Assembly (NCBI RefSeq): GCF_000011365.1 | Contig: NC_004463.1 | Location: forward strand, 8,480,001 to 8,544,000 | Source: Bradyrhizobium diazoefficiens USDA 110 | GTDB lineage: Bacteria > Pseudomonadota > Alphaproteobacteria > Rhizobiales > Xanthobacteraceae | Reading direction: 5' to 3' | DNA: 64,000 nucleotides | Part shown: positions 21,238 through 30,053 of the stretch, piece after piece | Numbering within the stretch: the stretch's first letter is position 1 | Layout: each line of letters opens with the position of its first letter | The notes under the pieces: generated by a model | Told to the model about the DNA's origin: nothing | Seen by the model: only the letters and a program-made list of their open reading frames with translations | The model's database searches: none | Program-made: the position numbers and the translations under genes

Positions 21238-22227
21238 TTATTCGATGACGTCGTTCGCGGTTGCGAGCAAGCCTGGGGGAATGGTGACGCCAAGCGCCTT
21301 GGCGGCCTTGAGGTTGACCGCGAGCTCGAACTTGGTGGGGTTCTGCACCGGCAGGTCGGCTGCCTGCGCGCCCTTCAGGATGCGATCGATGTAGCCCGCG
21401 GCACGGCGGAGCTGCTCGGCGCTGTCGGTGCTGTAGGACATCAGCCCGCCCTCGTCGACGAAGGTGCGGCTCCAGAACACCGCAGGCACGCGCGCCTCTC
21501 TGACCGCCGCGAGCAGATGCGCGCGGTTGGCCATGGTGAAGAAGTCCGGCAGGATCAGCAGGCCGCCGTCTTTGCGCGAGGCCAGCGCCGCGATCGAGGC
21601 TGCGTCATGGACCGGCGCGGGCTCGACCGTCACGTGAAGCGTCCGTGCGGCGTCCTCGATCGTGCGCAGCATGAGGGCAGCGAACGGCGCGGTGGCGGGA
21701 TTGTAGACGACGAAGACGCGGGACACTTTCGGCGTCACTTGCGTCAGCATCTCCAGCCATTTGCCGGCCAGCGGGCCGTCGTAATCGGTGAAGCCGGTGA
21801 TGTTGCCGCCGGGATGGGCGAGGTTCTGGACGAAGCCCTGGCTGACGGGATCGGTGACCACGGCGAACACGATCGGGATCATCGCGGTGCGCCGGCGCAG
21901 CTCTTCGACCGAGGGCGTGCCGACCGCGAGCAGGATGTCGGGCTTGAGCGCGATCAGCTCGTCGGCGAGCCCGGCGATCCGCGCCCGGTCGCCGGCGCCG
22001 CTGCGCCAGTCGATCCTGAGATTGCCGTGCTCTTTCCAGCCATGGGCGGCGAGCGCCTCGACCAGGATGGCGCTGCGCGTCTGCCCGATCGCATCGTCGG
22101 CGGCCGTGACCGAGAGCACGCCGAGCCGCCGCGTCGCATTCGCCTGCTGCGCCTGTGCCGAAGCCGGCAGCACGACGATCGTCCCAAGAAGCGCCAGACA
22201 CGCGCGGCGGTTCAAGGGGCGAACCAT
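21238..22227 (-). CDS. ABC transporter substrate-binding protein (TrpX/ABC_sub_bind family)
   Basis: This 329-residue periplasmic protein has a signal peptide (RRACLALLGTIVVLPASAQAQ). Its core includes RRLGVLSVTAADD, ADELIALKPDILLAVGTPSVEELRRRTAMIPIVF and HPGGNITGFTDYDG, diagnostic of the ABC substrate-binding family that handles aromatic amino acids or related ligands. No permease or ATPase genes are adjacent, so the partner system is elsewhere or this is an orphan. ATG 22227 is used. An in-frame GTG at 22242 overlaps the hemH stop codon (TAGTG) and cannot be excluded; coupling with hemH is likely either way. Confidence 0.85.
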   Translation of the reverse strand: MVRPLNRRACLALLGTIVVLPASAQAQQANATRRLGVLSVTAADDAIGQTRSAILVEALAAHGWKEHGNLRIDWRSGAGDRARIAGLADELIALKPDILLAVGTPSVEELRRRTAMIPIVFAVVTDPVSQGFVQNLAHPGGNITGFTDYDGPLAGKWLEMLTQVTPKVSRVFVVYNPATAPFAALMLRTIEDAARTLHVTVEPAPVHDAASIAALASRKDGGLLILPDFFTMANRAHLLAAVREARVPAVFWSRTFVDEGGLMSYSTDSAEQLRRAAGYIDRILKGAQAADLPVQNPTKFELAVNLKAAKALGVTIPPGLLATANDVIE

Positions 22228-22241
22228 CAGATCCAGGCTCA

Positions 22242-23279
22242 CTATATCCAGCCCTGGAGCTCGCGCAGCACCAGGGTGCGGATCACGTCCATGCCGGGTT
22301 CGCTGTCGTTGAGGCAGGGGATCGCGGAAAACTGCTCGCCGCCATTGTGCTTGAAGATCTCGGCATTCTCCTGCGCGATCTCCTCCAGCGTCTCCAGGCA
22401 GTCAGCGGCAAAACCCGGCGTCACCACCGCGATGCGGCGCACGCCCTCTTTCGCGAGCCGCTCCATCGTCTTGTCGGTGTAGGGCTGGAGCCACTCGTCA
22501 TTGCCGAAGCGCGACTGGAAGGTCAGCAGCAATTTTGATGCGTCCACGCCGAGCCGGCGGCGCAGCGCCTCGGTCGTGGCGATGCAATGCTCCTGATAGG
22601 GATCGCCCTTGTCGACATAGGATTTCGGCATGCCGTGGAAGGAGGCGACGATCAGCTCCGGCTTGAACGGCAGGGTTGCCAGATGCGTCTCGATCGAGAC
22701 GGCGAGCGCCTCGATATAGGCCTCGTCCTCGTAGTACGGCGGCGTCACCCGCAGCGTCGGCTGCGCACGCAGGCGGGCGAGCACGCGGAACACCTCGTCG
22801 CAGACGGTCGCCGAGGTCGAGGCGGAATATTGCGGATAAAGCGGGACCGCGAGGATGCGGTCGCATCCCTCCGCGATCAGCGCGTCGATGCCCGACTTGA
22901 TCGAGGGATTGCCGTAGCGCATCGCCCAGTCCACCACGACATGATCGCGATCCGACAGCGCGGCGGCGAGCTTGTCGCTTTGCGACCGCGTGATGGTCTT
23001 CAGTGGCGACTCGTTCTTCTCGTTGTTCCAGATCTTCTGGTAGTCGAGCGCCTTGGTGCGGGGACGGCTGCGCAGGATGATCCCGTTCAGCACCACCTTC
23101 CAGACCAGGCCCTGGTCCTCGATGACCCGGGCGTCCGAGAGGAATTCCTTGAGATAGACCCGCACCCCCGGCGCATCGGCCGTATCGGGCGTGCCGAGAT
23201 TGACCAGGAGCACGCCGACCCGCTTCTGGCCGGACTGGACGGTTGGCTGTGTGGTCTCGTTGGGAGCGGCGGTCGACAT
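22242..23279 (-). CDS. hemH: Ferrochelatase
   Basis: This 345-residue enzyme inserts Fe(II) into protoporphyrin IX, the last step of haem synthesis, at the inner membrane. Visible signatures are RVGVLLVNLGTPD, the LPLYPQYSAST-type segment (VPLYPQYSASTSAT), the metal-site FHGMPKSYVDKGDPY with its catalytic His, and PGFAADCLETLEEI carrying the acidic patch. The length equals that reported for rhizobial HemH. ATG 23279 is preferred over an ATG 36 bases upstream because family proteins begin near here. The downstream binding-protein gene abuts its stop. Confidence 0.97.
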   Translation of the reverse strand: MSTAAPNETTQPTVQSGQKRVGVLLVNLGTPDTADAPGVRVYLKEFLSDARVIEDQGLVWKVVLNGIILRSRPRTKALDYQKIWNNEKNESPLKTITRSQSDKLAAALSDRDHVVVDWAMRYGNPSIKSGIDALIAEGCDRILAVPLYPQYSASTSATVCDEVFRVLARLRAQPTLRVTPPYYEDEAYIEALAVSIETHLATLPFKPELIVASFHGMPKSYVDKGDPYQEHCIATTEALRRRLGVDASKLLLTFQSRFGNDEWLQPYTDKTMERLAKEGVRRIAVVTPGFAADCLETLEEIAQENAEIFKHNGGEQFSAIPCLNDSEPGMDVIRTLVLRELQGWI

Positions 23280-23361
23280 GATCAGTTGCGTCGCGCGTTG
23301 CACCGAACTTGTCAAGATGAGCCCGGTTTCGCTAGGGTCGCACCCAAGCGGGGGAGGGAAG

Positions 23362-23760
23362 ATGACACTCGCGGAATGGTGCGTATTCGGAGCGCTGCTG
23401 CTCTACCTTGCGACGATCGCCTCGATCAAATGGATCCGGTTTCGCGGGTTCGACAATTCCCGGCCGCGCGATCCCGCCTTCTATGAGGACGCCATCGCGC
23501 AGCGCGCGCTCGGCGCCCACCAGAACGGCATCGAGACCTTTCCGTTCTTCGCCTTCGCGGTGCTGCTCGCCGAATTCAGGGACTCGCCGCAGCGGCTGAT
23601 CGACGAGCTCGCGGTGCTGTTCCTGATCGTGCGGATCGCCTACGTGCTGACCTATCTCGGCAACCGCCCGACGCTGCGCTCGATCCTCTGGAGCATCGGC
23701 TTTGCGATCAATCTCGTGATCTTCTTCATGCCGATGCTGAAGCGGTTCTTGCCGGTGTGA
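23362..23760 (+). CDS. MAPEG-family membrane protein
   Basis: This 132-residue protein has about four hydrophobic helices: WCVFGALLLYLATIASI, TFPFFAFAVLLAEF, LAVLFLIVRIAYVLTYLG and LWSIGFAINLVIFFM. The AHQNGIETFPFFA motif is characteristic of the MAPEG fold (glutathione transferase/leukotriene synthase relatives). Bacterial members are poorly characterised; glutathione-dependent detoxification is an inference. ATG 23362 has GGGAGGGA six bases upstream. It is divergent from hemH, from which it is separated by 82 bases. Confidence 0.88.
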   Translation: MTLAEWCVFGALLLYLATIASIKWIRFRGFDNSRPRDPAFYEDAIAQRALGAHQNGIETFPFFAFAVLLAEFRDSPQRLIDELAVLFLIVRIAYVLTYLGNRPTLRSILWSIGFAINLVIFFMPMLKRFLPV

Positions 23761-23781
23761 GGGGCGCGCGCCCTTCAACCC

Positions 23782-23843
23782 GTCATCCTGAGGTGCGAGC
23801 CCCGCGGTGCAAAGCACCGTGAGGTGAGCCTCGAAGGATGACG
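23782..23843. repeat. Palindromic repeat, GTCATCCTGAGG family
   Basis: The outer arms GTCATCCTGAGGTGCGAGCC and GAGCCTCGAAGGATGAC are imperfect inverted repeats, with an inner GGTGCAAAGCACC hairpin. This is another Bradyrhizobium-type intergenic element, placed between the convergent MAPEG and NicO gene ends. Confidence 0.8.
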
Positions 23844-23884
23844 GTGATAGTTGATCGTAGCCCGGATGGAGCGAAGTGCTCCGG

Positions 23885-24997
23885 TCAAAAACACGTCGTC
23901 CGTTCGGCGGCGATGTAGCCGAACAACAGGCCGACGCCGAACAGCAGCACGAGACCTGCGGCACCGAATTCGATGCCGCGCATGAACAGCGCGCCGCCGC
24001 CGTCACGCCCTGCGCTCAGGCGGGCGGCAATGTCCTTGGCGGAGACGGCGACGACGGCAATGGCCGCGACCGTGATCGCGGTGCCGAGCCCCATCAGGAA
24101 GGTCGCGGCGATGCCGGCCCAGAACAGGCCCTGGGCCAGCGCGAACACCAGCACCAGGATCGCACCCGAGCAAGGGCGGATGCCGACGGTCAGGATCGCG
24201 GCGAACCCGCGCCGCCAGCCACCGGGGCCGGCCAGCTCGCTCGGCGCCGGGCCGTGGGAATGGCCGCAATGCTCGTCGTGGACGTGGTCGTGCCCGTGAT
24301 CGTGATGGGCGTGACCATGATCATGGTGATCGTGATCATGATGATCATGCGCCTCACGATGGTGGTGATGGCCGTGATCATGGTGCTGCGGCACGCCTGC
24401 GATCGCCGGCACCGGCTGGGTCGCCTGAAGCGCGCGGATGAAGGCGCCGCCTTTGACCCAGACCAGCCGCAGGCCGAACAGCGCGATCAGGCCATAGCTC
24501 GCGATCTCGATCATGCCTTCGGCCTTGCACATGGTCTTGGCCGTCGCATTCAGGATCCAGGCCGAGATGCCGACGATCAGGATCGCGACCACCGACTGCA
24601 TCAGGGCCGAGGCAAACGAGAGCGCGATCCCGCGCCGCGCGGTCTCGCGGTTGGCGACGAGATAGGAGGCGATCACCGCCTTGCCGTGGCCGGGGCCGGC
24701 GGCATGGAAGATGCCATAGGCAAATGAGATGAAGAGCAGCGTCCACACCGCCGAACCGTCGGACTTGGCGGCGCGGATGGTCGCCGACATCTGGCGATAG
24801 AATTCCGACTGTTTTGCCAATAGCCAGCCTATGAGGCCGCTGGCCTCGGGCTCGGCCGCCGGCGCGGGTTTCGGTGCGCCGAACGGATTTTGCGCGAGGA
24901 GATCGTGAAGCGCGGCATCGGCCACGCCGAGCACGAGGACAACCGCAGCACCGGCGAGCAGCCCGCGGGCAAGCGGCGAATGCAGGCTACCGGTCAA
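23885..24997 (-). CDS. Nickel/cobalt transporter, NicO/RcnA-like family
   Basis: This 370-residue multi-span membrane protein has the family motif FHAAGPGHGKAVIASYLVANRE in its first half. A long cytoplasmic-type loop follows that is extremely rich in His and Asp (about residues 205-250). The second half contains FAAILTVGIRPCSGAILVLVFALAQGL. Members move Ni2+ or Co2+ across the inner membrane, either import or efflux. The only start that spans the first helix is TTG at 24997, which overlaps the upstream DUF1007 stop as TTGA, suggesting translational coupling. It is the last gene of a three-gene unit with DUF1007 and an M3 peptidase. The metal is inferred, not shown. Confidence 0.85.
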   Translation of the reverse strand: MTGSLHSPLARGLLAGAAVVLVLGVADAALHDLLAQNPFGAPKPAPAAEPEASGLIGWLLAKQSEFYRQMSATIRAAKSDGSAVWTLLFISFAYGIFHAAGPGHGKAVIASYLVANRETARRGIALSFASALMQSVVAILIVGISAWILNATAKTMCKAEGMIEIASYGLIALFGLRLVWVKGGAFIRALQATQPVPAIAGVPQHHDHGHHHHREAHDHHDHDHHDHGHAHHDHGHDHVHDEHCGHSHGPAPSELAGPGGWRRGFAAILTVGIRPCSGAILVLVFALAQGLFWAGIAATFLMGLGTAITVAAIAVVAVSAKDIAARLSAGRDGGGALFMRGIEFGAAGLVLLFGVGLLFGYIAAERTTCF

Positions 24998-25632
24998 GGG
25001 CAATCCACCGTGATCTTGTTGGCGAACATCATGCCGAAATTGCTGTTCTCGCCGTTCAGGAAGGTCTGCTCGTTGAGCTTCTGGGCGGTGGCCGAGCCGT
25101 CGTTCGGCCGGTCCAGCTTCATCTGGCAGCCGGCGGGCGCGCCGACCAGCTTGACCGGATTGTCCTTGGCCATCTGGAAGTCGATGAAGAAGGAACGGTC
25201 GAACACTTCGAGCACCAGTTGCTTGGGCTTGACCGGGTTCTTCAGCGGCAGCGTGAAGTGCAGGGTCAGCACCGTATCCTTGTAGTCGAGGAAGTAGTCG
25301 ACCGGCTCCTGGAATCGCTCCTTCTTGCCGTCCGCTCGCGCGAAGGTGAAGTAGGCATATTCCTTCAGCGACTCGACATTGGTCTGCGCCAGCGGCCCGA
25401 GCTCCTCGCGCGTATAGGCGCCCTTGGTCTTGCTCTCGAGCCCCTGCACCGCATAGGCCGAGAACATGTCGTCGAAGGTCCAGGCGTGGCGCACGCCGGT
25501 GATGCTGCCGTCCGCGGCGTAAAGCAGCTCGCTGGTCGCGGTGATCCAGACATGCGGATGCGCGCGCGCCGCACCCGCCGCGAGCGTGAGGACGGCGGCG
25601 AGCAACAGGCCGAGCAGGGCGCGCATACCCAT
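24994..25632 (-). CDS. DUF1007-family periplasmic protein
   Basis: This 212-residue protein has a signal peptide (RALLGLLLAAVLTLAAGAARA) and then the family hallmark HPHVWITATSELLYAADGSI. The mature N-terminal His-Pro-His after cleavage could bind metal. DUF1007 proteins are commonly encoded next to NicO/RcnA transporters and are thought to assist metal passage in the periplasm; this is family context, not proof. Its ATG shares one base with the upstream peptidase stop (TGATG), and its own stop overlaps the transporter's TTG, so all three genes appear coupled. Confidence 0.87.
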   Translation of the reverse strand: MGMRALLGLLLAAVLTLAAGAARAHPHVWITATSELLYAADGSITGVRHAWTFDDMFSAYAVQGLESKTKGAYTREELGPLAQTNVESLKEYAYFTFARADGKKERFQEPVDYFLDYKDTVLTLHFTLPLKNPVKPKQLVLEVFDRSFFIDFQMAKDNPVKLVGAPAGCQMKLDRPNDGSATAQKLNEQTFLNGENSNFGMMFANKITVDCP

Positions 25633-27713
25633 CAGGCCGCCCTGGCGTCGTCGAGCAGGCCGCGGCGGCGGAGCAGTGCGTCGGGCTCCGGCGGGCGGCC
25701 GCGGAAGGCCTCATAGGCGGCCTCCGGATCGACCGATCCGCCCGAGGAGTAGATGTCGTCATGCAGACGTTTTGCGACGGCTGGATCGAAGATGTCGCCG
25801 GCCTCCTCGAACGCGCCGAAGGCGTCGGCGTCCATCACCTCCGACCACATATAGCTGTAATATCCGGCGGCATAGTGGTCGCCGGTGAAGATGTGACCGA
25901 ACTGCGTGGGCCGATGACGCAGCGCGATCTCCTCGGGCATGCCGATCTTCTCCAGCTCCTTCTTCTCGAAGGCCCGTACATCGCTGGCCGCCGCGGCCGG
26001 CTGGGTGTGGAATTCGAGGTCCACCAGCGCCGAGGAGACGAACTCGACCGTGGCAAAGCCCTGGTTGAATTTTCGCGCGGCGAGGAAGCGCTGGAGCAGG
26101 TCGTCCGGCAGCGGCTCGCCGGTCTGGTAGTGGCGGGCGAATTGCTGGAGCACCTCGGGCCGTTCCTGCCAGTGCTCGTAGAGCTGCGACGGCAGCTCGA
26201 CGAAGTCGGTGAACACGGAGGTGCCCGACAGCGATGGATAGGTCACGTTGGACAGCATGCCGTGCAGGCCGTGGCCGAACTCGTGGAACAGGGTGCGGGC
26301 GTCGTCAGGCGACAGCAGCGAGGGCTCGCCGCCGGCCCCCTTGGCAAAATTGCAGATATTGAGAACGAGCGGCGCGACGTCGCCGTCGAGCTTCTGCTGG
26401 TCGCGCAGCGAGGTCATCCAGGCGCCGGAGCGCTTCGACGGCCGGGCGAAGTAGTCGCCATAGAACAGCGCCTTGTGCTTGCCGTCCCGCCCCTTCACCT
26501 CCCAGACCCGGACGTCCGGGTGCCAGACCGGCACGTCCTTGCGCTCCTCGAAGGTGATGCCGAACAGGCGCGTGGCGCAGTCGAAGGCGGCGGCGATCAT
26601 GTGGTCGAGCGCGAGATACGGCTTGATCGCAGCGTCGTCGAAATTGGCCCGCTGAAGACGGAGCTTTTCGGCGTAGAAGCGCCAGTCCCACGGCGCGAGC
26701 TTGAAATTGCCGCCCTCTTCCGTGATCAGCGTCTGCATCTCGTCGCGATCGGCGAGCGCCCGGGCGCGCGCCGGCTTCCAGACCCGCTCGAGCAGCCCCC
26801 GCACCGCTTCCGGCGTCTTGGCCATGGAGTCCTCGAGCCGGTAGGCGGCGTAGGTCGGATAGCCCAGCAGGTTCGCGCTCTCCTCGCGCAGCTTCAGGAT
26901 CTCGACGATGGTCGTATTGTTGTCGTTGGCGTTGCCGTTGTCGCCGCGCGCAGTGAAGGCCTTGTAGACCTTCTCGCGCAGGTCGCGCCGGGCCGAACTC
27001 TTCAGGAACGATTCGACCGAGGAACGTGACAGCGTGACGATAGCCTTGCCGGCGATGCCGCGCTCTTCCGCCGCAGCCTTGGCACTGGCGACGAAGCTCT
27101 CCGGCAGGCCCTGGCGGTCGGCTTCCCCTAACTCCATGAACCATTCCTGCTCGTCGCCGAGCAGATGATGGCTGAAGCCGGTGCCGAGCTGGGCGAGCCT
27201 CTCGTTGATCTCGGCCATCCGCGTCTTGGCCTCCTCGGAGAGGCCGGCGCCGGCGCGGTGGAAGCGGGTATAGGTGCGCTCCAGCAGGCGGAGCTGTTCG
27301 GGCGAAAGACCCAGATTGGCGCGGTTCTCGTGCAGCTGGGCGATGCGACCAAACAGCACGGCGTTCATCATGATCGGATTCCAGTGCCGCGCCATCCGCA
27401 AGGAAACCTCCTTGTCGATCTCCAGGATGGCCGGGTTGGAATGCGCCGAGACGAGGTCATAGAACACCGCCGCCACCTTGCTCAGCAGCTTGCCCGAGCG
27501 CTCCAGCGCCGTGATGGTGTTGGCGAAGTCGGGCGCGGCCGGGTCGTTGGTGATCGCCGCGATCTCGGCGGAATGGTCGGCGAAGGCCTGCTCGAAGGCC
27601 GGCAGGAAGTGCTCCGGCGTGATCTCGTCGAAGGGCGGGGTCGCGAACGGCGTCACCCAGGCCTTCAGCAGCGGGTTGGTCTCTGGGTCCGTAGTTTGGC
27701 GGGTTTCTGACAT
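25632..27713 (-). CDS. M3-family zinc metallopeptidase (oligopeptidase A / Dcp type)
   Basis: This 693-residue cytoplasmic peptidase has the zinc motif HEFGH at H477-H481 and the third ligand Glu506 in DFVELPSQ. The N-terminal half is helical (FEQAFADHSAEIAAI and so on) and matches the M3 thimet/oligopeptidase-A family, which trims short peptides including cleaved signal peptides. A late substrate-site segment, FTGDHYAAGYYSYMWSEVMDADAF, is also present. Length is normal for the family. It heads an overlapping unit with DUF1007 and NicO; a functional link to metal transport is not obvious. Confidence 0.95.
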   Translation of the reverse strand: MSETRQTTDPETNPLLKAWVTPFATPPFDEITPEHFLPAFEQAFADHSAEIAAITNDPAAPDFANTITALERSGKLLSKVAAVFYDLVSAHSNPAILEIDKEVSLRMARHWNPIMMNAVLFGRIAQLHENRANLGLSPEQLRLLERTYTRFHRAGAGLSEEAKTRMAEINERLAQLGTGFSHHLLGDEQEWFMELGEADRQGLPESFVASAKAAAEERGIAGKAIVTLSRSSVESFLKSSARRDLREKVYKAFTARGDNGNANDNNTTIVEILKLREESANLLGYPTYAAYRLEDSMAKTPEAVRGLLERVWKPARARALADRDEMQTLITEEGGNFKLAPWDWRFYAEKLRLQRANFDDAAIKPYLALDHMIAAAFDCATRLFGITFEERKDVPVWHPDVRVWEVKGRDGKHKALFYGDYFARPSKRSGAWMTSLRDQQKLDGDVAPLVLNICNFAKGAGGEPSLLSPDDARTLFHEFGHGLHGMLSNVTYPSLSGTSVFTDFVELPSQLYEHWQERPEVLQQFARHYQTGEPLPDDLLQRFLAARKFNQGFATVEFVSSALVDLEFHTQPAAAASDVRAFEKKELEKIGMPEEIALRHRPTQFGHIFTGDHYAAGYYSYMWSEVMDADAFGAFEEAGDIFDPAVAKRLHDDIYSSGGSVDPEAAYEAFRGRPPEPDALLRRRGLLDDARAA

Positions 27714-27851
27714 CGCAAGTCCCGGTTTTCGAGCTGGTTTGTTGCGGCCAGCTATAGCACGCGATCGGGCTTTTTTGGGCCATTTGGCCTTGCTCCCGCC
27801 CGCCTTTTCGGAGAGATTGCGGCCCTCGAAGACTAGGGATCCCTGAGCCCC

Positions 27852-28103
27852 ATGAACGCGCCTTCCTCTTCCCGCCAGATCGTCTGGCCCAGCGTCATCA
27901 CCGTCATCAGCGCCGCCATCCTGATCGGCGCGGAGGTGTTCGGCGCGGCCTTTGCCGGCGGCTGGGCGCTCGCGATCCTGTTCGGTTTAGGCGATCAGGG
28001 CGCGCACATCCTCCAGGCCGTGCTGTTCGCACTCGGCGTGCTGGTGATGACCGCGTTCGTCCGCGCCGCGCAGCGCGTCGAGCCCTTCACGAAGCGCGGC
28101 TGA
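27852..28103 (+). CDS. Small two-helix membrane protein, unknown function
   Basis: This 83-residue protein has two hydrophobic segments (VITVISAAILIGAEVFGAAFAGGWALAILF and ILQAVLFALGVLVMTAFV) and basic ends. I recognise no domain. GC codon usage is like its neighbours. No strong ribosome-binding site precedes ATG 27852. It is divergent from the M3 peptidase gene. Confidence 0.65.
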   Translation: MNAPSSSRQIVWPSVITVISAAILIGAEVFGAAFAGGWALAILFGLGDQGAHILQAVLFALGVLVMTAFVRAAQRVEPFTKRG

Positions 28104-28254
28104 CGCTCGCTCGCGCGCGCGAGACACGCGCGCAGGCTTGAAAACTTAACGCACGTTCATCTTCCGCGTCGCTCGCGCAACACTGCGCAAGCAGATGTTA
28201 GGCAAATCTGTTCTCAGCCTAAAAAAATTGTTGCGAAGCAGAGTCAAAACGCTT

Positions 28255-28308
28255 ATGTGCGCTCTTGCCCAATTTCGCACGTGCCTGTGGTCGTGTGTCA
28301 GTCGGTAG
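28255..28308 (+). CDS. Candidate 17-codon leader peptide upstream of the decarboxylase leader RNA
   Basis: The ORF encodes MCALAQFRTCLWSCVSR. It ends directly before the first stem of the structured leader, the expected place for a translated sensor. It is rich in Cys and has two Arg codons, one being the last sense codon. No good ribosome-binding site is visible, which lowers confidence. By analogy with polyamine-gene leader peptides it could sense ornithine or arginine supply, but this is inference. Confidence 0.4.
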   Translation: MCALAQFRTCLWSCVSR

Positions 28309-28309
28309 G

Positions 28310-28525
28310 TATCCGGACAAGAGGCCGGACAGCCGCCAAGGGGTGAAGAAGCCGAGGGGCTCTTCGGAAGTGCGGAAGTCAAAAGACCGAAAGGTCGGAC
28401 GACGAAGCAAACCCGGAGCGTCCAGCATCTCTCTCAAGAGATGCCATGTCGAAGGTGACTTCACTCTTTGCAACCGTGACTGGCAGCCGGAGGCGAACCG
28501 GCGCACCCCGCTCTCAACGGGGGAC
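28310..28525 (+). ncRNA. Structured 5' leader of the decarboxylase gene (speF-type leader candidate)
   Basis: At least five clear stems follow one another. They are TCCGG/CCGGA (28312-28329), GACC-GAAA-GGTC with a GNRA loop (28385-28396), GCATCTCT-CTCA-AGAGATGC (28425-28444), GCCGG/CCGGC (28486-28502) and CCCCG/CGGGG (28506-28522). The element lies about 250-470 bases ahead of a polyamine decarboxylase start. A conserved RNA called the speF motif is known upstream of ornithine decarboxylase genes in alphaproteobacteria, and position and gene context fit it. The match to that family was not computed. Confidence 0.6.
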
Positions 28526-28778
28526 GCGACTTAAAGCAACGACGGATCGGGCTTTTTTGGTCTCTACCGGCAGTCCAACGCCGGCGCGGGCTACTGAAAA
28601 GGCTTGTCCTTCATTGCCAGGTGTGCGGGCGGGAAATTCCCAACCAATCCACGGCAGCACAGTCTGGTTTGAGTCTTTTGGCTTCGTTGCGCCTCCATCG
28701 CGCAATCCGGCCAGAGCGCTCTTATCCGACGTCATTTTTTGAACGGATCCCCGTCGCTGGGCCGTTTGGGAGAGTGCT

Positions 28779-29921
28779 ATGACCGAACGTATTCAGGAAT
28801 TCCTGCGCAATCGCCGCAGCGAGGGCCGGGACACCGAGCCGTGCCTCGTCGTCGACCTCGAGGTCGTGCGCGACAATTACCAGACCTTTTCCAAGGCGCT
28901 GCCCGACAGCCGCGTGTTCTATGCCGTCAAGGCGAACCCGGCGCCGGAAGTGCTGGCCCTGCTCGCCTCCATGGGCTCCTGCTTCGACACCGCGACCGTC
29001 GCCGAGATCGAGATGGCGCTGGCCGCTGGCGCTACGCCCGACCGCATCTCCTTCGGCAACACGATCAAGAAGGAGCGCGACATCGCGCGCGCCTTCGCGC
29101 TCGGCATTCGGCTGTTCGCGGTCGATTGCGCCGCCGAGGTCGAGAAGATCGCCCGTGCCGCTCCCGGCGCGAAGGTGTTCTGCCGCATCCTCTATGACTG
29201 CGCCGGCGCCGAGTGGCCGCTGTCGCGCAAGTTCGGCTGCGACCCGGAGATGGCCGTCGACGTGCTGGACGTCGCCAAGCGCCTGGGCCTGGAGCCGTGC
29301 GGCATCTCCTTCCATGTCGGCTCGCAGCAGCGCAAGGTGAAGGCGTGGGACCGTGCGCTGGCGATGGCCTCGCAGGTGTTCCGCGACTGTGCCGAGCGCG
29401 GCATCAACCTCTCCATGGTCAACATGGGCGGCGGCTTCCCGACCAAGTACCTGAAGGACGTGCCGCCGGTGGTGACCTACGGCCGCTCGATCTTCCGCGC
29501 GCTGCGCAAGCACTTCGGCAACCAGATCCCGGAGACCATCATCGAGCCGGGCCGCGGCATGGTGGGCAACGCCGGCATCATCGAGTCCGAGGTCGTGCTC
29601 ATCTCGAAGAAGAGCGACGAGGACGAGGTGCGCTGGGTCTATCTCGACATCGGCAAGTTCGGCGGCCTGGCCGAGACCATGGACGAGTCGATCCGCTACG
29701 CCATCCGTACCGCCCATGACGGCGCGGACATGACGCCGTGCGTGCTCGCGGGACCCACCTGCGACAGCGCCGACGTGCTGTACGAGAAGAACCCGTATCC
29801 GCTACCGGTGACGCTCGAGATCGGCGACAAGGTGCTGATCGAAGGCACCGGGGCCTATACGTCGACCTACTCGTCGGTGGCGTTCAACGGCATCCCGCCG
29901 CTGAAGACCTACCACATCTGA
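28779..29921 (+). CDS. Ornithine/lysine decarboxylase, alanine-racemase-fold (fold III) PLP enzyme
   Basis: This 380-residue cytoplasmic enzyme probably makes putrescine from ornithine, possibly also cadaverine from lysine. The PLP lysine is K51 in FYAVKANPAPEVL. FHVGSQQ and a Gly-rich NMGGGFPTKY loop bind the cofactor. The catalytic Cys is in AGPTCDSADVLYEKNP near the C-terminus. Length fits bacterial eukaryotic-type decarboxylases. ATG 28779 has GGGAGAG six bases upstream. The long structured leader suggests post-transcriptional control. Homospermidine synthase downstream (31225) would use its putrescine. Confidence 0.92.
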   Translation: MTERIQEFLRNRRSEGRDTEPCLVVDLEVVRDNYQTFSKALPDSRVFYAVKANPAPEVLALLASMGSCFDTATVAEIEMALAAGATPDRISFGNTIKKERDIARAFALGIRLFAVDCAAEVEKIARAAPGAKVFCRILYDCAGAEWPLSRKFGCDPEMAVDVLDVAKRLGLEPCGISFHVGSQQRKVKAWDRALAMASQVFRDCAERGINLSMVNMGGGFPTKYLKDVPPVVTYGRSIFRALRKHFGNQIPETIIEPGRGMVGNAGIIESEVVLISKKSDEDEVRWVYLDIGKFGGLAETMDESIRYAIRTAHDGADMTPCVLAGPTCDSADVLYEKNPYPLPVTLEIGDKVLIEGTGAYTSTYSSVAFNGIPPLKTYHI

Positions 29922-29953
29922 TCCGCCTCTCTGTCTGAGGCCTGACGAACCCG

Positions 29954-29973
29954 GGAGCCGGCTTGCCGGCTCC
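29954..29973 (+). terminator. Hairpin after the decarboxylase gene
   Basis: A perfect 8-bp stem GGAGCCGG/CCGGCTCC with a CTTG loop lies 32 bases after the stop. The following tract is only weakly T-rich, so termination may be partial. Confidence 0.5.
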
Positions 29974-30053
29974 TCCCTCACATTTCTGATTTCTGACGAC
30001 GTCTTGAGCCGGCGTGCTGATCGCATGTCGGTTCAAGCGGGGACTGACGCGCC

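Larger units (their letters stand above)
28104..28778. other. 675-base non-coding region carrying a structured leader
   Basis: No gene longer than a leader peptide is supported here. It starts with GC-alternating sequence and an inverted repeat TTAGGC/GCCTAA at 28198-28222. It then holds the 17-codon ORF and the array of stem-loops described separately. The last 230 bases (28550-28778) contain only T-runs (28551-28556, 28735-28740) and no clear terminator stem. Confidence 0.6.

Noticed and set aside
27762..28560. GATCGGGCTTTTTTGG found at two places about 780 bases apart
   Set aside because: A 16-base match of simple sequence is expected about once by chance in this window; no stem accompanies either copy.
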